From Talpa occidentalis (taxonomy: Eukaryota; Chordata; Mammalia; Eulipotyphla; Talpidae): a stretch of DNA of 64,000 nucleotides. The notes beneath the pieces were generated by a model, which saw only the letters and a list, made by a program, of their open reading frames with translations, was not told where the DNA came from and made no database searches. A program made the translations under genes and the position numbers. The DNA is taken from NCBI RefSeq assembly GCF_014898055.3, contig NW_023603184.1, forward strand, positions 105,638,615-105,702,614. Direction: 5' to 3'. How positions within the stretch are numbered: the stretch's first letter is position 1; each line of letters opens with the position of its first letter. Positions 22,764-32,700 of this stretch are shown here, in pieces.

Positions 22764-24729
22764 TATCCAGGTCCCAGGCAAGCTGTCAAGGGACTGATGC
22801 TGATTTTTCAAAATGTTTTGTATTCCCTCCTAATGTTTTTCAGGCCACCACATTCGTTTTTCTTTCCTGGTTGTGGTTTCACTGCGGGTGTTGACTGTTC
22901 ATTAAATGACAAAATGGCTTCCAAGTCAGTCAGGAAATGGTGTATAAAAGCCTATGAACAAAATGCGTATGAAACATTCAAAGGGGCGGGGGGAATCATG
23001 GGTAGATTTGAGTGTGTCTCGCACACTAAGGGAACCCTCTGCTTGTCGTAGGCTAGGACTTCTGCATTTTGCCTAAATTCTCAAACTTCGATGTTTGCTG
23101 TTATCAGAGACTGCCAGGATAGATGGTTCCTCAAATTTCAATTAAAAACATCTCTCCTGGCCACATTTTAGCCAGTCTTCTCTCCAACAGGCTAGTCCCC
23201 TGTGGAATTCTCCATACAGTCACCTCTGCCTGGAGTTCACCTTGGAAAATGTGGTCTTCATACCCCTTAGGCCTTCAGAGCCTGTAGCTCCAGCCGGCGG
23301 GAAAGTTAGGGCCTCCTCAGTATTTACCACCCTCTTGAAGATCCCTACTCCCAGCTAACTGAGATGAAAATTAGAGCATTGCTAGCTTTTAGCAAGTGGG
23401 AGAATTAGTAAAACTGCTTAATCTCTAATATCAAGCATCCATTGGTTCCAACTTCCCTTCCCTGGACTGAATTTGATGTTTTTTAAAATATAATTTTAAC
23501 AGTTCCATTTGCAAAATACAATAGGGGGAGGAGCAAAAAGCAGCCAAGCCTCTATCCTTAGAAATGTTTACCCCTGGGCAGAGCTCAAGGAGGTAGGTAG
23601 CACCCAGAATGTGGTCTCTCCCAATGGGGAGGTTTCCTTCCTCCAAAAGAATTAAAGAAAGGTGGAGGCCATAGTCAGATCTCAGGCTTGAGGGTCGGGT
23701 AAGGGGCCAGGAAATCAGACTTACTCAGACCCAGGCCTTCAGACACCATAGGAAGGCAGTTTCTTTCCAACAGATATGATTAAACATCGTGCTCTTTCTC
23801 TTTAGCCTGGGTCGTGGGATGGGAGGAGATATTCTTGAGTCCATTCCCCAAGGAGATTGAAATTATTCTAAGTGCAAATTTTTTTCTGTAGATTGGGGCT
23901 TCAACAGTGTTTTCCAAATCTATCCCTTTAACTGATCCACACAAATACCAAGGCGGCAGTGTCCTCTCTCTCTTCCTAGCCGAGGTGCTGGCAGGGATTT
24001 GAAATCACCACGAAATTGGTAAGAAACAAACGCCCCAGAAAAATGATGCTGAAATCTGAGTGCTCAGTACTCCCCCGCACAAAGACGGATAAACCTTCCG
24101 AAATGCTGCAGTCCAGGCAGGCCTCTTGACCAAGAAACAGGTCTTAAAACCAGAAATAAACGGCTTCGTCTGGCCTTCAGTCGGCTTTGAGCTCCCAGGG
24201 GCGACGGAGGACTCTTTTAAGGCCTGGGCCCTCCCCCCCAAGGGATGAGGGCTGGGGAGGCTTCCGGGAGGCCGGCGGGTGGAAGAGAAATCCGGAACCG
24301 TTGTAAATATTCATGTCTGAGGAGGGGTGCCCCTTCACCCCGCCTCTCCCAGCTGCATCCACCCCCCGGGGGGGGGCATGGCGCCTGTCCGGTCGTCCTT
24401 GGACAAAGGTGATCTCCCCACATTTTTGTTCTCCAGTCACTTGACTTAAGCAAAGCATCCCTATGCTCTGCAGGGAAGGGCCTGGCTCTGGGGGTTTTCT
24501 CCGCATTTCTCTTCTTTCGTTTCCTAAAAGAGCATAAATAATTAAAGTTTGGCAGGGAGGAAAAGCTTTCTTGCAGAACTGTAGTGGCAATAAATGAAAT
24601 GACTCAGAATCCCTTCCCCAGTCAGCTTTTACGAGAGCTGCCAGACAGTGTCTGTTCACGTTCTCCAGATACCAGGGGCGCCCTGACAAAGTTAAGGTCA
24701 AGTTAGTGTCTTATCTTGGGTGGCTCAAA

Positions 24730-25350
24730 ATTACCGCATCGCATCCGGGCGCTGCGCGGAAAGCTACCACTCGCGGAGCTGCCGGCGGTGCCTGGTGGGT
24801 CGGGTCCGCTCCCCGCGCTTCGAGTGGGGCCGTGCAGACGAGGACAAGGCCACAACGCCAGGGTCTTCACGGTAGGTTCTCGAGCGGGATGCGCGGAGTC
24901 GGGAGGTTGTGGTTTTCCTTGGGTTTGGGGGTGAGGGTCGAGGAGGGAGCTGGGGCCAAAGGGTGTCGCAGGGTTGGCCCAGAACGAAAACCCCGGGTGG
25001 GATGCGCGGTCGGGGTCCGCGGTAAAGCGCGGAGAGGGGCCGGTCGCCCCTTATCCCTATGCACCCTGGCGCCGCTGCGGATGGCGCGCCCTCCCCAGCT
25101 AAAGCGCAGCTCCCGCCGCAGCAGCCGTCGCCATGTCGTTGAACTTGAATGGTGCTTCCCCATTTCCCTGTTCGTGGCCAGTAAGCTCCACTTTGGGGGC
25201 AGCGGGCTGTCTGTGCCCCACCCCATACAGAGAGAAAGTGGAAATTTTTGTGTACCCCCAGATACATAAAGACCCAGCCGGGGTTCTCGCCTCTGCCCTG
25301 GGTCCTGAGCAGCCGCAGGGCCAGTGTGCAGTGTCGGGGGAGCCATTTTA
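24730..25350. promoter_or_regulatory. CpG island with YY1 motifs, probable D11.12 Polycomb-responsive element
   Basis: CpG-dense block between HOXD12 and HOXD11 with GTCGCCATGTCG near 25130 and a strong YY1-type GCCATTTTA at 25342-25350. Human D11.12 is a region between these genes with clustered YY1 sites that recruits Polycomb proteins. The assignment rests on position and composition. Confidence 0.45.
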
Positions 25351-26465
25351 GGAGAGATGGGGGTGTCAGCCTCCCGCGAGAAAGAGAGGAGCTTGGACCC
25401 AGGATGGAGATGGGGAAGCAGATAAGTGTGAGGCAGTCTGGGTTAAAAAGGGGGTTGACTTGGCATGTGAACTGAGAAGAGGGTGCACAGAAGGACGAGC
25501 AATTCTGGGGGGAGGCTCCTTGCTCTTCAGTCGCCACCGCCGACCTGTTTGCGCTGCTTTCTCAAGAAAGCAGAAGTGGGAGGGGGCAAGGGAGGGGCAG
25601 TGGGAGGGAGAAAAGAGAGGGAGGAGAAAGAGAGGAATGGGGGGAACACTGGCCAGAAAATAGATATGAAGTCTGATCACCCGCCTTTTCTCTGTCTGTT
25701 GGCATGGGGGGCAGAGCTCACGGCGGGGGACTGCGGTGGTGGCTGTGGCCAGGGAGGGAACCAGCTTCACAGCCCATGTGGCCTGCCCTGGGCTGAAACC
25801 CTGGACCCAGAGGAATCATGGGGAGAAGGGCGACTTCCTGGCCTCCGTAATCTAAGATCTGGCTTTGGAAAGCTCATTTCTGAGAGACTTATTTTGTGTC
25901 TGGAAAACCCTGGTTCTCCGGGAGGCAGGAGCCCCGGCCTTGCATGGACCCACGAACTAGGAAGGGAAACTCATCTGCAGCCAGGGAGAGTCAGCCCTCT
26001 GGGCATGGGGACGAGGGGTTCTCAGGGCCAGGTGGACAGAGGGGCTTCTACAAGAAGGCAAGAGCTGTCAAGAATCATCTGCCCAGAGCCGAAGGACCTG
26101 GGGCCAGGGGCATGACTGTGGCACCCTAGGACTCAGCAGGAGCCTGGGGGAGAAGCAGGTGGGTGTGTAGGCCTTGGTGGGGCTCTGAACCAGGGGAGGG
26201 ACTCCACATGAGATGCCCAGACCAGAAAGACAAGAGGGTGAGCAGAGAGGAGGTGCTGGGGGTTGTCTCTGGTTGTGTGTGGGGCACGGGGGCGGGTAAC
26301 AGGGGGCCTGATCTAGTAGGTCCTAGATCCCTTTGTTCCTCAGACTCCCCAGCGTTTAGAGGGCCACTGGGTGTCTCTGCTGGCCAAATTCCCCTTTAGC
26401 GTGGAGAGAGAAAAGGCAGAGCTGCAACAGGGAGAGAGAGACAGTGACACACCAGAAGAAAGGGA

Positions 26466-26468
<3 letters not shown>

Positions 26469-26532
<64 letters not shown>
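26469..26532. repeat. (GA)n microsatellite, about 32 units
   Basis: Almost pure GA run within a longer purine tract (26430-26665). Opposite-strand ORFs here are Leu/Ser low-complexity artefacts. Confidence 0.95.
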
Positions 26533-26535
<3 letters not shown>

Positions 26536-27276
26536 GAAGAATAGGAAGGAGGAAGGAAAGAGGAAACAAGACAGGGGGCTGGAAGAAGAGAGGCCTGCAG
26601 AGAGAGAAGTGGGGAGACTGGAGAGAGACAGGAACAGAGGGAGAGAGAAAGAGAGAGCCAGAGGGCCAGGGGGCACCGAGGCCCGCCTGGGTGAGTTTCT
26701 GACAGGGATTTGGCATCTTTTTTTCCGAGGCCGGCTTCCGAGCTCAGGCGGCTAGTAGCCGTGCGGGACTGAGAAATATGTAAATCAGGGCTCCCTGCGC
26801 CCCGAGAGCGGCGCAATTACGCCCCTTGAACAAGAAGCAACAAGCTCCCGGCGCGGGCAGGCTGCAGAGGGTGACTGTGTCGCGGGGGAGAAAGCGGTGG
26901 TAGGAAGGGGGGGTGGGAAACTCACACCCTCACACCTAGTCCCCGGCGCCCCAGGCTGGGGCTCCCCCCTCTGCTCTCCGCGTCTCTCCCTTCCCCCTCC
27001 CTCCTCCTCCCTCCCCTCCCTCCTCCTCCCCGCCGGCCTTACTCCGCGTACTTAAAGCCGCGCGGGCGGACGCGGGCGGGCGGCCCGGCCGGGCGGTGGC
27101 AGATGCACCCAGCAGTGGCGGCCGCCGGCGGCGCACAGGTGACCGGCCTGCAGCGCAGCCGGGTCACGGGGCGCCGGGGGAGCGCTGGCTGCAGCCCGGG
27201 CGCGATCCGCCCCCAGCGCGCGCGAGTCGGGGCGCCGGGAGCCGTCCCAGGGCGTGTTGGCGAGCGCTGATATAGA

Positions 27277-27282
27277 TATAAG
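27277..27282 (+). promoter_or_regulatory. HOXD11: TATA-like element of HOXD11
   Basis: GATATAGATATAAGG lies 190 bp upstream of the HOXD11 ATG. Start position downstream is inferred. Confidence 0.35.
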
Positions 27283-27302
27283 GACATTTCTCTCCATGGC
27301 GT

Positions 27303-27308
27303 CACGTG
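27303..27308. promoter_or_regulatory. HOXD11: HOXD11 promoter E-box CACGTG
   Basis: GTCACGTGAC, palindromic over 10 bp, 166 bp before the ATG. USF/MYC-class site. Confidence 0.5.
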
Positions 27309-27325
27309 ACATAATTACCACCAGA

Positions 27326-27333
27326 ATCAATCA
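27326..27333 (-). promoter_or_regulatory. HOXD11: PBX-HOX composite site in the HOXD11 promoter
   Basis: ATCAATCA on the plus strand, TGATTGAT on the minus strand, the classic PBX-HOX octamer. It lies 12 bp after an ATAATTA homeodomain core and close to the E-box at 27303. Confidence 0.5.
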
Positions 27334-27406
27334 AGATGAATTGCACGTCAGCGCCCGGTGGGGATTTTTGCTTAGTTGATCCTGGCCCAAGCCTCTTGTG
27401 CAATCG

Positions 27407-27472
27407 ATGGCTCAGGTTGGCGGCTCGGGGAGCGGCCCGGGGCTCGCCGGCGCGCACGCCGCGCAGCCATGA
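27407..27472 (+). CDS. HOXD11 upstream ORF (21 codons) overlapping the main ATG as ATGA
   Basis: ATG at 27407 (context ATCGATGG, weak at -3) reads 21 codons to TGA at 27470-27472, which overlaps the HOXD11 ATG (27469-27471) as ATGA. Same arrangement as at HOXD13. It would be in the mRNA if transcription starts upstream of 27407. Translation is inferred. Confidence 0.45.
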   Translation: MAQVGGSGSGPGLAGAHAAQP

Positions 27473-28242
27473 ACGACTTTGACGAGTGCGGCCCGAGCGC
27501 AGCCAGCATGTACCTGCCGGGCTGCGCCTACTACGTGGCCCCGTCGGACTTCGCCAGCAAGCCCTCGTTCCTGTCGCAGCCGTCGTCCTGCCAGATGACT
27601 TTCCCCTACTCCTCCAACCTGGCGCCGCACGTCCAGCCGGTGCGCGAAGTGGCCTTCCGCGACTACGGCCTGGAGCGCGCCAAGTGGCCGTACCGCGGCG
27701 GCGGCGCGGGCGGCGCGGGGGGCGGCAGCGGGGGCGGCCCCGGCGGGGGTGGCGCGGGCGGCGCGGGGGGCTACGCGCCCTACTACGCGGCGGCCGCGGC
27801 GGCCGCGGCCGCGGCGGCCGCAGCCGAGGAGGCGGCCATGCAGCGGGAGCTGCTCCCGCCCGCGGGCCGCCGGCCGGACGTGCTCTTCAAGGCGCCCGAG
27901 CCGGTGTGCGCCGCGCCCGGGCCGCCGCACGCGCCCGCGGGCGCCGCCTCCAACTTCTACAGCGCCGTGGGCCGCAACGGCATCCTGCCGCAGGGCTTCG
28001 ACCAGTTCTACGAGGCCGCGCCCGGGCCCCCGTTCGCCGGCCCGCAGCCCCCGCCGCCGCCCGCCCCGCCGCAGCCCGAGGGCGCCGCCGACAAGGGCGA
28101 CCCCAAGCCCGGGCCCGGCGCGGGCGGCGGCGGGGGCAGCCCCTGTGCCAAGACGACCCCAGCCTCGGAGCCCAAGGGGGCGGCGGAAGGCGGCGCCGAG
28201 GGGCCCCGGGGGAGGCGGGGGCTGAGAAGAGCGGCGGCGCAG
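27469..28242 (+). CDS. HOXD11: HOXD11 exon 1 (coding part, frame shifted near its end)
   Basis: Start GCCATGAAC. Donor GCGCAG|GTAGGC at 28242/28243. Frame is lost in the GGGGCCCCGGGGG run near 28200. Confidence 0.94.
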
Positions 28243-28775
28243 GTAGGCACCGGGCGCGCGGTGGGCGGCTGGGCCCGGCGGGCCGCGGGCGCGCGGGGGG
28301 GGGGGGTCGCTGGGGGCCTCCCTCTGCTCGCGCCGTTTTATGTGCTACTTTATAAGCGTTCGAAGGGGTTTATACATCCTATAAGATTTCCCGGGCCGTT
28401 GTAAAGCGTGTTTACGATAGGAAACCAATTTAGGTGGGCTTAAGGTAGACCTCGAGGAGGACCATTTTAATGGCTGCAGAGAGCTCCTGCCCGGGGTGGA
28501 AGGTGGGTGGGGGTGTGTGCTGAAGGCCACGGAGGGAGGGAGCATTTCAAGTTTGCGAGTGCGGACACTCGGGCCTCCTGCTTGTCAGGGAGAGGGTGTG
28601 GAGTCTGATCCTGGAACTGGACTTTATCCAAGCCGCTGGCTGCCGCGCGGCTGGCTGGGCGCGAGCAGATGCCCCCGCGCGCTCACGTTTGCTTTCCCCA
28701 CCGGGTTCTAGCCCAGAGCCTGCCTCTCGCCCTCTGCTTCCCCACCTCTGTGCTGCTCTGCGTGCGCGCGTGTGA

Positions 28776-28807
<32 letters not shown>

Positions 28808-29242
28808 CTGGGAGTGCACACACGTCCACGCCCGCGCTCTCCCTGTGCCCGCCCATATATCATCCCCCACGAGGCAGGCCGGCCCTTCCAGCGGCGGCAG
28901 GGGATGTCCCCAGCGGGCCGCGGCCTGGCCCCCGCGTGGAGGCCCCGGGCTGGCAGGGGTGGGCAGGCAGCGGCCTCTCTCACCGCTTCGTGTCTTTGCC
29001 TTGCAGTGGCCCCCCAGCGGTCCCGGAAAAAACGCTGTCCCTACACCAAGTACCAGATCCGCGAACTGGAACGCGAGTTTTTCTTTAACGTGTACATAAA
29101 CAAAGAGAAAAGACTCCAACTCTCTCGGATGCTCAACCTCACTGACCGGCAAGTCAAAATCTGGTTCCAGAATCGCAGAATGAAAGAAAAGAAACTGAAC
29201 AGAGACCGTCTGCAGTATTTCACTGGAAATCCCTTATTTTGA
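27469..29242 (+). CDS. HOXD11: HOXD11 homeobox protein (2 exons; one-base frame break in exon 1)
   Basis: Exons 27469-28242 and 29007-29242. The protein begins [22 protein letters not shown] and carries the HOX11 N-terminal domain ([25 protein letters not shown]), a Gly-rich region, 13 alanines (27787-27825), the [20 protein letters not shown] block and a homeodomain (about 264-323; [21 protein letters not shown]) ending TGNPLF. Abdominal-B class factor for limb zeugopod, kidney and vertebrae. Coding length 1010 nt is one short of a multiple of 3: before the donor the conserved frame (GEAGAEKS...) is shifted by one base within the G/C run around 28198-28215. With one base restored the length is 336 aa (human 338). 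Identity is certain; the break is probably a sequence error. Confidence 0.96.
28243..29006 (+). other. HOXD11: HOXD11 intron
   Basis: 764 bp GT-AG intron. Includes a purine-pyrimidine alternating GT/GC tract (28760-28808). No other feature seen. Confidence 0.9.
28760..28808. repeat. GT/GC alternating repeat (Z-DNA-prone)
   Basis: GCGTGCGCGCGTGTGAGTGT-type alternation continuing to GCGCGCGTGTGT. Almost uninterrupted purine-pyrimidine alternation. Confidence 0.85.
29007..29242 (+). CDS. HOXD11: HOXD11 exon 2 (homeodomain)
   Basis: Acceptor CCTTGCAG|TGGCCC at 29006/29007 gives [15 protein letters not shown]. Stop TGA at 29240-29242. Confidence 0.97.
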
Positions 29243-29735
29243 GAGCTCCAGGAAGCACCCCCCTCCCCCGAGCCCCACTCACACACCCTCCTCCCCACCA
29301 GCCTGCCCTCGGCAGGATCTATGTCCTTGGGTTTAATGACGCCTCTTCTCTGTGGAACTCCACGATTCCTTCCCACGGTCAACTCGGGACCTCCCAGCGA
29401 CCACTGCAGCCTGCGGACGAGGCCGGGGACTTGGCCGACCGGATCCTAATAAGGGGAAAAATGGTAAATGCAAATGTCCCTTTACAATTTTACCGCCAAT
29501 GTGCTGTTGTTCTCCCTCCCTCTCTCCCAGTCCCGGTGGCGCCGCTGTGGGATCTGTAGAGTTAGGCCTCTGGGCTGCAAGGCTCTTGTTTTTGTTCTGA
29601 GTTTAAGGACCAGGTCCTCCCCGCCTTGGTAAATCCGATTATTTAAACTCTGGGAAATGTACCTTTGGTGTGTCTTATCAAGGCACAAGTCATTGTCTCA
29701 TGTGTGAATAAATGGTTTCTAGTAAAATGGAGGTT
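29243..29735 (+). other. HOXD11: HOXD11 3' UTR
   Basis: About 490 bp from the stop to just past AATAAA at 29707. Confidence 0.7.
29707..29712 (+). terminator. HOXD11: HOXD11 polyadenylation signal (AATAAA)
   Basis: GTGTGAATAAATGG about 465 bp after the stop codon; fits the known 2.2 kb gene length. Confidence 0.7.
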
Positions 29736-32700
29736 ACAGTTTCAGTACACTGTATGTATTTCCCACTATTTAAGGGGCCATAACCTTCTCCCCCAAGCAA
29801 ATGAAAATCAAGTGAAGTGCTTTTTCATTTTGCTAAATTAAGATTAGGAGTTATCCCTCCCACCACCTCTAGACTACACCGATTTTTAAAAAATCACTTT
29901 CGGGATGTATTTCTGAATTGAGGATGTGGCGAGGTGTTGGTGCTGCCTTCCCAAGGAGGTGAGCTGAGACAGCAGGAACCTAAGATACCAGTCTCCTCAT
30001 CCTTCCCACCCCCTTCCAGTCTAAGTGACTTGGAATTTCTAACAAGACAAAATTTGATTTCAAAAACTAGTTCAAAAATCCAAATTCACTCTTAATAAGA
30101 GGTCAGAGCCCCTTAAAAGAGGGATCAAAATTAGAACCCTTCATTGAAAAAAAAAATAGTTTACTGAAAGGAAGTTACTAATAGGTGGAGAGAGCTTGGG
30201 GTCCTTGCTGGTGTCACAGCAAACCAGGAGGGAAGGCAAGCCCCCTCCCTGGGGTAGGGTCCAGGACTGCAGACCTACTTCTCACCTGAATTTATCGCTT
30301 CAAGTTAAAGAATTTGGTGGGGGCTGCACTGCACTTTATGTTGCAGGGCCAGGCCAGGCTGTTTACAAAACCTTGAACTGTCTAGACAACACCATAAAAG
30401 CCAAAGTTCTAAACAGCTTAATTGGGTTATATTATACACCTTCTGGTGGGCCCAAAAGAGATTTCCGCAATGTGCAATAAACTGGAGGAGTGAGAAAAGC
30501 TTCTCTTCTCTGAAAAGAGTAAAGTGAATCTTACGACTCTTAACCTCTCATAAGGCCAAAGTAAAAAAATAAAATAAATTCATAAGATGTACAGCACCCC
30601 ATGCATCTTCCAAGGAGGCATGCATTTCCAAATATAAAAAACTTAATTGCCAAAGCCTTTTTTGGGGGAAGGAAAACCATAAGTGCATAAGTGTACGCCT
30701 TTGAACTTCCAAAATGTCAAGGTCATCACCTTTAACCTTTCTGAATAATTAGGTGCCTTAAGGTTCTTCTGTGATATTCAAACTGCCACCCATTCTCCCA
30801 CACACATGCTCACACACATCCAGACCCCCACACACATTTATGACCACACAGAATCATATTGGGGGCTCCTCATAAATCTAAGCAAATTCCTAATTTCAGG
30901 ATCAATAACTTTAATTTCCCTTCAAACATTTGTGTAATTCAATAGCAATTGACTTTTTAAAATACTGGTTAGGTTAAAATGTCTACCAGCACACTTTTAA
31001 TACAACTAGGAAATGCTGGGACCTTTATTGGGGGGGGGTGTTCACATAACAGTCCCCTCTGCTGTAATGAACCACAGTTCTAAAAGCAGGCGTTTGAAAG
31101 AGGAAGTTCTATTCAGATTTATACCTTCATTATATTTGAAAAATGTTGTCATTCTGTCAAATAAATTATTGCACTTTTTATTATGTGGAACAAAAGAAAA
31201 TATATTTGTATTACTTTCCAAAAAAAAAAAATCCCCCAGGTTTTGGTGAAGCTGCAATAGAAACAAAGCCTACAATTAAATAATTTCGTTCGGGATGGGA
31301 TTCCTTTGTTTGAAATTCCAGGCATTCGTTAAATTGCCAGTGCTCTAGTAGTATGATCATTCCAGGAGCTAAAGAAACTGGCTTATTTCTTTTGCTCTCC
31401 ATCTATCTTTTTTCTCTAAGTGTCTAGATATAGATCGCCTGTATGTCCACTACCTTTAGACAAGCCAAAGCAAATACGATTTCCCATTTGCATGACCTTG
31501 GAGAACCACACGGGGGCGTGCTCACGTTCCAGAAGCCGCATTTGGCGGAGAGGCCGCGCGGTACCATATCTTTCCGATACTGGATTCTAATAGGCAATCT
31601 CTGCCCGTTGGAGACAGGAGGCCGCTAAGGTGCTTGTTTGCTGTTTGTTTGTTCTAAGCAGTGATGAGGTCTGGGAAGTTGTATAAAGACAGGGAAAAGA
31701 GAGCTACCCAGGTTCCTGAAACTAGCGATCACCTAATCGTTGTCTCCTTAAAGATAAAGCTGTTGCAAAGAATACCTTGGTATATAACCTGTGGTATTTA
31801 GAAGAGATTTTAAAAAGACAAGTATGTGCATTTTGAATTAGGTCACGGCTGCTGCTTGTTAATTAAATTATGGAAATCAATTTTCTTGTTGGTGTGCGTG
31901 TGGAGAGCAATGTGAGGTTAGGAACCACCCCCTCTCCAAAACCAGGTCTGAATCGCGGGCTCTCAGACCGCCTGAGATGATTAAAAGGCTTTTGTTTAAA
32001 GCAGATCAGGGCGCCAGCAACTTAGCTGAGTGTGGTCTCAGAAGAAAGGAGAGGGGTGGTGATTGGGGGGGCGGCGGGGTGTTGTTCCAGAGGGGAACCT
32101 CCCACACATCAGGATGCCCGGAGCCCTGAGCGGTAGGTAGTGACCTGGAGGTGCAGGCAGGACCGCATTGGGGTGCCCAGATTAGTCTGTACTAACGTGG
32201 TTGCGGGAAGCAGCAGGCTGTCCTGAGGAGCGTTTGTACTCGAAGATTTCCTGGGATGGGAAATGCATCTGAAGTAAACGATTTTAATTTGACAGAACCC
32301 TGGCCACCCCTTCCAAGCTGCCTAGTAGCCTTGAGCTCGGATTTGGATTTTGGCAATGCCTCTGGCAAGCCGTTTTTTTGAGGCGTGCCCTCCCCTCACC
32401 CCTCCTTTAGAAATCCCCGATCACTGGGGAGGACCTGTGTCACCATCCACGGTCGAAAAGGGAGGTTCCAAAAAGAAGGACTCCAGGGCGCAAGCCAATC
32501 TAAGGGAGGGTGATGATCCTTTCTTCTCCGAAGTTCATTGTGAAGCGCACACAGGCTAGGGAATTAGCTCCATCCTCGTAGCCTCTGCTATTTCTGCCGC
32601 CTCCCTCCAGACCCTGCATCAGAGTCCCTGAGTCCACCCCTGGGAGCTGGCATCTGCTCAAAAGGAGATTGGGGTGCCATGAGACCCCTGCTCCTGCTCC

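Larger units (their letters stand above)
21061..27468. other. HOXD12 3' flank and HOXD12-HOXD11 intergenic region
   Basis: No further gene. Holds HOXD12 3' UTR sequence (AATAAA candidate at 22758), a CpG-rich block at about 24730-25140 with YY1-type GCCAT motifs, purine-rich tracts, a long GA microsatellite (26469-26532) and the HOXD11 CpG-island promoter from about 26900. In human the Polycomb-responsive D11.12 element lies in this interval. Confidence 0.75.

Noticed and set aside
26340..26816. Minus-strand ORFs rich in Leu and Ser
   Set aside because: They are translations of the GA/CT microsatellite, open in several frames at once.
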